Shown here piece after piece: positions 35,687 through 44,267 of a stretch of 64,000 nt of DNA. The notes beneath the pieces were generated by a model. It did not search any database, was not told the origin of the DNA, and saw nothing but the letters and a program-made list of their open reading frames with translations. The DNA comes from Amarolinea aalborgensis (GTDB lineage Bacteria > Chloroflexota > Anaerolineae > SSC4 > Amarolineaceae), in contig NZ_UETR01000015.1 in assembly GCF_900491745.1 (NCBI RefSeq), forward strand, positions 1 through 64,000, written 5' to 3'. Each line of letters begins with the position of its first letter. Position 1 is the stretch's first letter. The position numbers and the translations under genes are program-made.

Positions 35687-36223
35687 ATGAAACGGTTTAT
35701 CGTGATAATGATACTGGTTGGCGCGCTGACAACGCTGCTGGCGGGCATGGCGCTGGCCGCAGGGCCGCTGACGACATCCGCTCAGGGCTTTGGCCCAGGT
35801 CGCGGCATCCATGCGCCGGGCACGGGTCTGACGACCGGCAGCGCCGGGAGCGGTGGGATGATGGGCGCCGGCGCGCCTGCCTGGGCCGGGCAGCCGGAAG
35901 AGGTAGCCACGCTGCTCGACATGACCACGGCGCAGATCCAGGCCGAGCGCCTCGCCGGCAAGTCGCTGGTGCAGATCGCCGCCGGTCAGGGGATCAGCAA
36001 AGAGACCCTGGTTGCGACCATTCTCGCTGCCAAGCGGGCTGACCTGGCCAGCCTGGTTGCGGATGGCAAGCTGACGCAGGCCCAAGCAGACGCCATCAGT
36101 GCGCATATGGAGACGCAGGTTGTGACCATGGTCGAGCGCACGAGCGTAGGCCCTGCGGCGAACCGGGGTCAGGGTCGGTCTGGCATGGGCGGCTTTCGCG
36201 GCGGCCGCAACGCCAACCGTTAA
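35687..36223 (+). CDS. Small secreted protein of unknown function
   Basis: I do not recognise the family. The ATG follows 'ggaggaaaataac'. A clear signal peptide (MKRFIVIMILVGALTTLLAG, then MALAA) precedes a Gly/Met/Ala-rich stretch. A helical part follows with short repeats of the type LLDMTTAQIQAERLAGKSLV, GISKETLVATILAAK and ADGKLTQAQADAISAHME. These recall the helical repeats of extracytoplasmic DUF2680-like or Spy-like proteins. The C-terminus is Gly/Arg/Asn-rich. A stable hairpin follows at 36241-36276. Confidence 0.65.
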   Translation: MKRFIVIMILVGALTTLLAGMALAAGPLTTSAQGFGPGRGIHAPGTGLTTGSAGSGGMMGAGAPAWAGQPEEVATLLDMTTAQIQAERLAGKSLVQIAAGQGISKETLVATILAAKRADLASLVADGKLTQAQADAISAHMETQVVTMVERTSVGPAANRGQGRSGMGGFRGGRNANR

Positions 36224-36240
36224 GCGCCCCTTGGTTAGTG

Positions 36241-36276
36241 GGTGCGGCGTCCGCATGAGGATGCGAACGCCGCACC
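36241..36276 (+). terminator. Strong hairpin after the small secreted protein gene
   Basis: GGTGCGGCGT (36241-36250) pairs perfectly with ACGCCGCACC (36267-36276), with an inner CGCAT/ATGCG pair. No long T-run follows, so terminator function is tentative. Confidence 0.5.
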
Positions 36277-36326
36277 ACGCGCAGGTCTAATCATCAGCAC
36301 GTGATCGAGAAGGCCCGTACCTCAGG

Positions 36327-36929
36327 GTGCGGGCGCTTCCCATTCGTGGCATTTTCAGGAGAGCCGCCCCTGCTCGGGGCCGCAGCCGTGGACGAAAATG
36401 TCAGCAGACGGGGAAGCACGACTTGACTCTTGCGGATGCGGGCCAACTACGTGTGGAGAGACGGCCGGTCAACTTGGTTGAACTGGCGCGCGCCACGCTC
36501 AATCAATTCGGCCCCGCAGCTGAGGCGGCCGATGTCAGCCTGGAGTTGGCGGCCAACGCCGCGGCGCCCGTGGTGATCGGAGACGCCGATCGCCTGGCCC
36601 AAGTGCTGCGCAACCTGCTGAGCAACGCGCTGCGCCATACCCCTGCTGGGGGCTTGATCACCGTGCGCGTGGAGGCGCAATCGGGACAAGTTCGTCTCCA
36701 GGTGACCGATAGTGGTACGGGCATTGCGGCCAGCGATCTGCCGCACGTCTTCGACCGCTTCTATCGTGGAGACAAAAGCCGCAGTCGCCGTGGCGGCGGC
36801 GCGGGGTTGGGGCTGGCGATTGCGCGACAGTTGATCACCGTGCATGGCGGAACGATTGAGGTAGCCAGTGCCAGTGGGCAAGGAACGACCTTCACGCTAT
36901 CGCTGCCTGCGGCGCTTGAGACTGGTTGA
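36327..36929 (+). pseudogene. Truncated sensor histidine kinase (C-terminal ATPase part only)
   Basis: From about 36417 the frame reads DLTLADAGQLRVERRPVNLV, the end of a HisKA-type dimerisation region. A complete HATPase domain follows: N box RNLLSNALRHTP, G1 DSGTGIAASDLP, F box FDRFYRGDKSR and G2 GGGAGLGLAIA. The sensor, HAMP and phospho-acceptor His regions are missing. The upstream part of the frame is unrelated and has no ribosome site, and no response regulator is adjacent. It is a remnant left at an insertion or deletion boundary beside IS debris. Confidence 0.75.
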
Positions 36930-36949
36930 GGTGGGGTTGGAGGCCGTCC

Positions 36950-37040
36950 TTTGGGCATCGAACGACCGCACATTCGCAACGGCCAGGCGATTGCCAACCT
37001 CAACACCTTGATCTATCTTCTGATCAATCCACACTCCTGA
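36950..37040 (+). pseudogene. Possible transposase C-terminal remnant
   Basis: A short frame ending at TGA 37038-37040 reads RPHIRNGQAIANLNTLIYLL, reminiscent of the final helix of ISAs1/IS4-type transposases. It is too short for a firm call. Confidence 0.3.
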
Positions 37041-37065
37041 AACCCTGGGCTGGCCTCATTTTCGA

Positions 37066-37190
37066 TTGTCAAATGGCCTTGATCTTCATTGCCAAACGGC
37101 CCTGATTTTGATTGCCAAGCTGAAAACGGGGTGACCTTGCTGGCCCTGTTTTTCATTGCCAAGTGGCCCAGGTTTCATTTGCCAAAAACA
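37066..37190 (-). mobile_element. Solo IS21-family end, inverted relative to the IS copy at 41343
   Basis: These 125 bp are, apart from a few mismatches, the reverse complement of the left end of the IS21 element (41343-41467), including the terminal CCAAAAACA and the internal repeated units of the form TTGGCAATNAAAANCAGGGCC. The terminus is 37 bp before the first CRISPR repeat. No transposase gene is attached. Confidence 0.85.
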
Positions 37191-37227
37191 GACCAGCGTG
37201 GATTGACGGTGACGCTGCCGCTGTGGG

Positions 37228-40200
37228 GTTTCAATCCACGCTCCCCGCGAAGGGAGCGACAACGGAGATTGATGGGCTTGGGGTGGCCTGGGAGTTTCAA
37301 TCCACGCTCCCCGCGAAGGGAGCGACTCTGCCCGGATGGATCATTGATATGTTGGCAGGGTTTCAATCCACGCTCCCCGCGAAGGGAGCGACGAGGCCAG
37401 GCGACGGGGCGTGTCTGAGCTTTACATGTTTCAATCCACGCTCCCCGCGAAGGGAGCGACTGGGCAGCCAGGCGTTCGCCGATTGGCCCGGTCAGTTTCA
37501 ATCCACGCTCCCCGCGAAGGGAGCGATGCGGCGGCGGTCGGTGGCGCGGCAGGATGGGCAGTTTCAATCCACGCTCCCCGCGAAGGGAGCGACCCAGGCC
37601 AGGAATGCGCCAGCCAGGCAGAGGGCGTTTCAATCCACGCTCCCCGCGAAGGGAGCGACGCCCATATAAAAGCGGCCCTTATCGTCCCTCACATGTTTCA
37701 ATCCACGCTCCCCGCGAAGGGAGCGACGATGCCTTGTGGCATAATAGTCATGTCGCATGGGTTTCAATCCACGCTCCCCGCGAAGGGAGCGACCAGCATC
37801 CAGGCAAACTGAGCGACAAGGCGTATGTTTCAATCCACGCTCCCCGCGAAGGGAGCGACCTCGCAGGCCGTCAAGGCCATCGAGCGCGGCGACGTTTCAA
37901 TCCACGCTCCCCGCGAAGGGAGCGACCACTTTCGCCTGCATTAGCGGAGCCGTTAAGCGTGTTTCAATCCACGCTCCCCGCGAAGGGAGCGACCTGTCTT
38001 GACTGTTCCGCTGGCGTACTTGACCTTGTTTCAATCCACGCTCCCCGCGAAGGGAGCGACATTCCATTGCGCAGACTTTCAACCGTCCCAACCTGTTTCA
38101 ATCCACGCTCCCCGCGAAGGGAGCGACGATCATGCGTGACTGGGTGCTAGTGTCAACCTTGTTTCAATCCACGCTCCCCGCGAAGGGAGCGACTTGGCAC
38201 TCATTGGCACTGGCACTATAGACGGTGTTTCAATCCACGCTCCCCGCGAAGGGAGCGACGTCCCTGACTGATTCAGCCCGCGTCATGGCGTCGTTTCAAT
38301 CCACGCTCCCCGCGAAGGGAGCGACTATGCTGGCCACGATTGCCAGCTTGACGCCAGAGTTTCAATCCACGCTCCCCGCGAAGGGAGCGACCGCGCACAC
38401 GGTCTTGCCCTACGCCCAATTTGGAGTTTCAATCCACGCTCCCCGCGAAGGGAGCGACCCGACGAAGCTCGGCCCGACGGCGGGATTTTGCAAGTTTCAA
38501 TCCACGCTCCCCGCGAAGGGAGCGACGATGGCCGCGCGTCGATGTGTCTATTGACTTTGAGTTTCAATCCACGCTCCCCGCGAAGGGAGCGACGGGCTAT
38601 ACCAGTGTACAGCCCAGCACGTAGTTGTGTTTCAATCCACGCTCCCCGCGAAGGGAGCGACCTTTGCCGGCCGCGTCTCACTGCGGCGATTGCAGTTTCA
38701 ATCCACGCTCCCCGCGAAGGGAGCGACTACAAATCATGTAATCGTTGTTTGATGCGCGTGCGTTTCAATCCACGCTCCCCGCGAAGGGAGCGACCAGGGA
38801 CGCTGGCAGACTATGCAGGATGTACGGGTTTCAATCCACGCTCCCCGCGAAGGGAGCGACCCACCACATCCATGATGTCGCCCATCCCATCGGCGTTTCA
38901 ATCCACGCTCCCCGCGAAGGGAGCGACGTCGGGAGTGACGGCGGCGCGGCAGTGCAGGCAGGTTTCAATCCACGCTCCCCGCGAAGGGAGCGACATCCAT
39001 TCCGGCAGATGATCCCGCACGTAGTTCAGTTTCAATCCACGCTCCCCGCGAAGGGAGCGACCCGCCCGCTCCCCGTCGCCGGCAGCCGCAGATTGTTTCA
39101 ATCCACGCTCCCCGCGAAGGGAGCGACGTGACCAAATCCTGATAGCGTCCGACATCCAAACCGTTTCAATCCACGCTCCCCGCGAAGGGAGCGACGCGAT
39201 CATCCCTGTACTGCCGCCCGCCGAACCGGTTTCAATCCACGCTCCCCGCGAAGGGAGCGACCTGTTTGGAGGAGGCAGGCGCGGCTCGTTTTGGAAGTTT
39301 CAATCCACGCTCCCCGCGAAGGGAGCGACCTGCAGATGGAGCGCGATATGCAGATCGTCAGTCGGTTTCAATCCACGCTCCCCGCGAAGGGAGCGACTTG
39401 ACAAGCAGACGCAGGCCCAGCTGCGCGCGTTTCAATCCACGCTCCCCGCGAAGGGAGCGACTCTACGAGCGGGCGCTGTTTGCGGCCCGTGAGCAGTTTC
39501 AATCCACGCTCCCCGCGAAGGGAGCGACGTGTTCTGCGTGGCGGCCTGCATAGTGAGCGGGGTTTCAATCCACGCTCCCCGCGAAGGGAGCGACTCCGCT
39601 GCGTGGGCCGCCGAGCAGGCGACGCGTGTTTCAATCCACGCTCCCCGCGAAGGGAGCGACCACCGCGACCAACCCACCCCCTACACCAAAGACGTTTCAA
39701 TCCACGCTCCCCGCGAAGGGAGCGACGGGCGCGGGGATAGGCACGAAAGGATTACTCGATGGTTTCAATCCACGCTCCCCGCGAAGGGAGCGACGTCATT
39801 GTCAGCCGCCCCTGCCCAGATGCGGTAGTTTCAATCCACGCTCCCCGCGAAGGGAGCGACCTCGTGTTTGTTGATGTGGAAGGTAACGAATCTGTTTCAA
39901 TCCACGCTCCCCGCGAAGGGAGCGACCTGGACTTGCCCAAACTGCCGCCATGAATCAAGTTTCAATCCACGCTCCCCGCGAAGGGAGCGACCAAGTGGCA
40001 GAAGTTCGACAAGTTGGGCGAGCAGTTTCAATCCACGCTCCCCGCGAAGGGAGCGACATCTACAAGGCCGCAAACTTCCAATGGCTTCGAGTTTCAATCC
40101 ACGCTCCCCGCGAAGGGAGCGACAGGTTGTGCCAGTAGGCGACATGGCGACGGCGGGTTTCAATCCACGCTCCCCGCGAAGGGAGCGACCAGCCAGATCA

Positions 40201-41325
40201 CTGTGCGCCCCGCGCCCAAGATGTTTCAATCCACGCTCCCCGCGAAGGGAGCGACTTTGAGACGGCCGTGCCGTCCAGCGGAATGGTTGTTTCAATCCAC
40301 GCTCCCCGCGAAGGGAGCGACCTCGCTCACCGCTTGGGAGCACAGCTTCCGATGGTTTCAATCCACGCTCCCCGCGAAGGGAGCGACGACGCAGATGATT
40401 GATCTAGCCGACCTGCTACGTGTTTCAATCCACGCTCCCCGCGAAGGGAGCGACTTTGCGAGTGCAAAGCGAGGGTGGGCCATGAGGTTTCAATCCACGC
40501 TCCCCGCGAAGGGAGCGACGCCAGGCGATTGATGACCTGTTCCCGCGGGTCACGTTTCAATCCACGCTCCCCGCGAAGGGAGCGACGGGGCGATTGGCAG
40601 CGGTGGTGACTTCCTCGGACGTTTCAATCCACGCTCCCCGCGAAGGGAGCGACAGAAATGGATCGTCACCCGGTAGTAGAGGTGGTTGTTTCAATCCACG
40701 CTCCCCGCGAAGGGAGCGACCGTACCCCGTCGTGCACCATGGCGCGTTCGCCATGTTTCAATCCACGCTCCCCGCGAAGGGAGCGACCAACGAGGGCAGG
40801 CCGTGCCGGTCGCACCAGTTGACGTTTCAATCCACGCTCCCCGCGAAGGGAGCGACGTTAGAGGCCGGAGAATATCAGGCGATTGTGCGGTTTCAATCCA
40901 CGCTCCCCGCGAAGGGAGCGACTAGCCCGGTTGCAACATACCTTGTCCTTTCGCGGGTTTCAATCCACGCTCCCCGCGAAGGGAGCGACCTTACGCCGTG
41001 GCAAACTCTATTACACCGCAACAGTTTCAATCCACGCTCCCCGCGAAGGGAGCGACCGCGCGCTTTGCTTGCCAGCCTGACCAGGTCGGAGGTTTCAATC
41101 CACGCTCCCCGCGAAGGGAGCGACCTGGCCCACCTGGAGACGGAACACAAGTTGGGGAAGTTTCAATCCACGCTCCCCGCGAAGGGAGCGACACGCCGGC
41201 GCCAACAAGAACCGCATGTCAGCCTGGTTTCAATCCACGCTCCCCGCGAAGGGAGCGACCGCCCAGCTCGCGCGCCGCAGAGGCGGTGACGGGTTTCAAT
41301 CCACGCTCCCCGCGAAGGGAGCGAC
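37228..41325 (-). CRISPR. Type I-C CRISPR array, distal segment (62 repeats)
   Basis: Sixty-two 33-bp repeats with spacers of 31-36 bp and a period of about 66.6 bp. On the transcribed minus strand the repeat starts GTCGCTCCCTTCGCGGGGAG and ends CGTGGATTGAAAC, the type I-C form with the ATTGAAAC handle at its 3' end. All copies are essentially perfect, including the most distal at 37228-37260; one near 37495 ends in T instead of C. The segment ends 17 bp into a spacer at the IS21 left terminus. Apparent ORFs here are artefacts of the repeat. Confidence 0.98.
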
Positions 41326-41557
41326 ACGAGGCCATCAACCTCTGTTTTTGGCAAATGAAACCTGGGCCACTTGGCAATGAAAAACAGGGCCAGCGAGGTC
41401 ACCCCGTTTTCAGCTTGGCAATCAAAATCAGGGCCGTTTGGCAATGAAAATCAAGGCCATTTGGCAATGTAAAACAGGGCCACCCGTGATTTTGGGAACC
41501 CAAAAAGCCGGGAGGGTGGGATGACAACAGGCGTAGGGCTGGCCCTGCTTCCTTCGT

Positions 41558-41716
41558 CCGTCGCCATCGCAGCTTCAGGATTAGCGCCGTTCCTGGCTAC
41601 CCCGTCAATGGCCGGTTTGGGAATCCGGCCTGCTGTTGGCCGGATTCCCAAACCGGTTCATCTCGACCATTGACGGGGTGGCGGACGGTGCTAGACTGGG
41701 GGCTAGATGGCGACGG
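41558..41716. repeat. Large interrupted palindrome in the non-coding part of the IS21 element
   Basis: Successive inverted arms: CCGTCGCCATC (41558) with GATGGCGACGG (41706), ACCCCGTCAATGG with CCATTGACGGGGT, and CCGGTTTGGGAATCCGGCC with GGCCGGATTCCCAAACCGG around a 7-nt loop. It lies in about 350 bp between the istB stop and the IS terminus, which carry no gene. Confidence 0.8.
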
Positions 41717-41826
41717 CGAGCAGGAGGCAGCCCTGCTTTCTGAGTCCTGAGCCAGAGCGACAAGGGGGTGAAAAGTGAATGAAGTTGTTGTGTCAAACCT
41801 CCTGATGGATCTGTATGGCGAGAGAA

Positions 41827-42597
41827 TCATGGTTGGGACGGTGATACAGAGCTGGTGACATGCTGCATGCGCTGACGAAAGCGATATGACTCACCAAGAA
41901 ATTCCAGGATGTGGGCCCGATGGGTGAGCCGATCGAGGAGTGCGCTGGTCAGTCGTTCATTGCCGAAGACCTGTGTCCAGTCGGCAAAGTGCAGGTTGGT
42001 GGTGACAATGAGCGCCACTTTTTCATGCAAGGCGGAACAGAATTGGAAAATCAACTGGGCGCCGATGTCAGAAAAGGGAATGAAGCCTAACTCGTCCAGG
42101 ACGATCAGGTGGCATTTCTTGGCTGCGGTTAGGAACTTGGCCAAGCGATGCTGATCCTGAGCTTCAATCAGTTCATTAACCAGGCCGGCGGCGTTGTAGA
42201 AGCGAACCTTGTATCCCTGGCGACATGCGGTGAGCGCAAGTGCCGAGGCAACGTGTGTCTTCCCTAAGCCCGGATTGCCCACGAGCAGAATGGGTTCGGC
42301 CTGGCGGATGTAGTGTCCCTGAGCTAAGGCGAGCACCTGCTGCTTGTTCAGTTGGGGGACGCAACTGAAATCGAAATCGGCCAGTTCTTTCAGCACAGGA
42401 AAGCGTGCTTCCTTGATGCGCATGATTTCACGTTTACGTTCGCGTTCGTTCACTTCCTGTTCGGCCAGGGCGAGGAGGAAGCGATCGTAACTGAGGTTGT
42501 TACGGGCGCCATCCTCAGCAAATGGGCGATAATTGCGCACGAAGGTGGGGAGATGCAACTGTTTGAGGTAGCTTTCCAAAAGCAAGAGCGATTCCAT
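41827..42597 (-). CDS. istB: IS21 helper ATPase IstB
   Basis: AAA+ ATPase that acts with the IstA transposase to capture target DNA. The start is ATG 42597, overlapping the istA stop by one base (TGATG); the frame is open further upstream but that part only shadows istA. DnaC/IstB motifs: Walker A LVGNPGLGKTHVASALAL, Walker B HLIVLDELGFIPFS, sensor 1 ALIVTTNLHFADW and an arginine-finger-like RLTSALLDRLTHRAHI. At 256 aa it is full length and looks functional. Confidence 0.94.
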   Translation of the reverse strand: MESLLLLESYLKQLHLPTFVRNYRPFAEDGARNNLSYDRFLLALAEQEVNERERKREIMRIKEARFPVLKELADFDFSCVPQLNKQQVLALAQGHYIRQAEPILLVGNPGLGKTHVASALALTACRQGYKVRFYNAAGLVNELIEAQDQHRLAKFLTAAKKCHLIVLDELGFIPFSDIGAQLIFQFCSALHEKVALIVTTNLHFADWTQVFGNERLTSALLDRLTHRAHILEFLGESYRFRQRMQHVTSSVSPSQP

Positions 42598-44114
42598 CAC
42601 TTCCCTCCGGACAGCAACTGGTTGTAATGTTGCAAGTTCACGGGTTGGGTGCCGATCTCCCGTAAGCCGGACTGCTCGGTCAATTCGAGCGTGGGGGGTG
42701 GCGTATCTGGATGCAGTATCTGGTGCAGGCATAACTTCACTCCCTCGACATGGACACAGTTGTGGAGCAAGGCCTGGCTTACCGCCTGTTCGATCAGGTC
42801 GGCCGGATGATCCCGATGCAGTTGCAGGATCTGAACAAATTCGCGTATCCCGCGACCCTCGGGCCACTGCTGTTGCATCTTGTTCAACAGTTGCTCGTAC
42901 GCCGCCGGCCATGTCGCCCGCCACTGGCGTAAGGGTTTGGCGTGCTCGAAGGCGCCGGGACGTTGCACCAGCAGGGGCAGATAGTGCAGGGGGTCGAAAA
43001 TGTCCTGCTCGCGTGCGTAAGAGCGGGCATGGTTGGCGATCACTTTGTCGTGATGCATGATCTCGATCCGAAATGGATACGCTCTGACCACCAGTTTGCG
43101 CTGTGCCTGGTCCACGGGCACCGAGTAGCGATTGGTTTCGAAGATCACCTGGCTGTACGGGGTCAGTGTCACCGGCGCCGTCACACAGCACGCATAGTCT
43201 CGCACGGGCAGTGGGCGCAGATGGGTTCGCTCCTGCTCCCATGCCTCGCCGATCGTGGTTGGCTCGCCTTTCACCTGGCGCAGGTCGTTGGTGCGGCACT
43301 TGTCCAGCAAATAGGCGTTCAGTTCGCTGAACGAGGCCACGTGGGGGATGGGAACCAGAAAGTTGCGCCGACTAAACCCGACGTTATGTTCGACACCTCC
43401 CTTTTCGTGGCCCTGCGCAGGGGTGCAGAAGTGACTCTCGAAGAGATAATGGCTGCGAAACGCCACAAACGTACGCTGCTCGATGCGACGATGCCCTTGC
43501 AGAATCTCAAACACGGCCGTTTTGAGATTGTCGTAGCTGACTCGGTGCGGTACGCCGCCAAAGAATCGGAAAGCCTGCACATGACCGTCCAAGAAACTCT
43601 CTTGCTTTTGCGTCGGATAAGCGCACACGAACAGCCGGTGGGAAAAGTTGAGCCACATCAGGAACAACTGTACGACCATCCGTACGCCAGCCATGATGAC
43701 CGTCGCATCTCCCCAGTCCACTTGAGCTTCGCGACCCGGATCGAACGCCAGCGGCAGGTAAACCGCCGGCTTCCGCTGTGCCTCACGGCATTGCGCTACG
43801 TAGTGACGCACGCCCGAATCGCTCCCCCGGTAGCCTTGCTCGTGGACCATTTCATAAATCTTCTGCCCCGTGTACCGCTGCTTACGCGGCAGTCCTTCAT
43901 TCTCGGCCAGAAGTTCGTCAATCTTTGCCTTGTAAGGCCCCAGCACCGGATCCGCTCGTTGAACTGCCCGCTGGTACGGCTCCGGCTCGGCCAGGTCCAG
44001 CGCTTTCGCAATCGTGTCGCGCCCGTGTTTCAGTTCGCGAGCAATCTCACGAATGCTCTTGTGTTGATTGAAATAGGCATCCCGAATCTGGGCATAATCT
44101 TCCACCGTCTTCAT
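42597..44114 (-). CDS. istA: IS21-family transposase IstA
   Basis: DDE transposase of the IS21 family. ATG 44114 (MKTVEDYAQIRDAYF) is preferred over the in-frame ATG at 44132. It has an N-terminal helix-turn-helix (KSIREIARELKHGRDTIAKA), a second DNA-binding region, and the catalytic core with AQVDWGD (first Asp), VSYDNLKTAV (second Asp) and HEKGGVEHNVGF (Glu). A C-terminal Mu-type beta-barrel region follows. At about 505 aa it is intact, so the element may still be able to move. Confidence 0.94.
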   Translation of the reverse strand: MKTVEDYAQIRDAYFNQHKSIREIARELKHGRDTIAKALDLAEPEPYQRAVQRADPVLGPYKAKIDELLAENEGLPRKQRYTGQKIYEMVHEQGYRGSDSGVRHYVAQCREAQRKPAVYLPLAFDPGREAQVDWGDATVIMAGVRMVVQLFLMWLNFSHRLFVCAYPTQKQESFLDGHVQAFRFFGGVPHRVSYDNLKTAVFEILQGHRRIEQRTFVAFRSHYLFESHFCTPAQGHEKGGVEHNVGFSRRNFLVPIPHVASFSELNAYLLDKCRTNDLRQVKGEPTTIGEAWEQERTHLRPLPVRDYACCVTAPVTLTPYSQVIFETNRYSVPVDQAQRKLVVRAYPFRIEIMHHDKVIANHARSYAREQDIFDPLHYLPLLVQRPGAFEHAKPLRQWRATWPAAYEQLLNKMQQQWPEGRGIREFVQILQLHRDHPADLIEQAVSQALLHNCVHVEGVKLCLHQILHPDTPPPTLELTEQSGLREIGTQPVNLQHYNQLLSGGK

Positions 44115-44267
44115 CCTTCCCTCCGCTACCATGGTCTCGTCGGCTTTTCGCCTCCCCCTTATGATAGCGGAATTTCTCTGGTGGCCCAGATTTCGACTGC
44201 CATTTCTCAGCCAGGTGGCCTTACTTTATATTACCAAAAACAGCCGCGCGGCTGTGGCTGAGTTGGT

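Larger units (their letters stand above)
41343..44242 (-). mobile_element. IS21-family insertion sequence inside the CRISPR array
   Basis: A 2900-bp element. Terminal inverted repeats are TGTTTTTGGCAAATGAAA at 41343 and its partner ending CCAAAAACA at 44242, with subterminal TTGGCAAT...CAGGGCC repeats typical of IS21 ends. It carries istA and istB in tandem on the minus strand. It interrupts a spacer: 17 bp of spacer on the left and 25 bp on the right. No clear target duplication is visible between the flanks. Confidence 0.93.

Noticed and set aside
36327..36929. A functional small histidine kinase
   Set aside because: It lacks the phospho-acceptor His, sensor and membrane parts, has no ribosome site and sits beside IS debris.
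37163..41289. Many open frames inside the CRISPR array with repeated peptides such as VSIHAPREGSD and FNPRSPRRER
   Set aside because: The 33-bp repeat has no stop in several frames and its length is divisible by three. The 'proteins' are only translations of repeats and spacers.
42598..43299. N-terminal extension of the istB frame upstream of ATG 42597
   Set aside because: It overlaps istA, whose DDE motifs are clear, and IstB homologues start at MESLLLLESYL.
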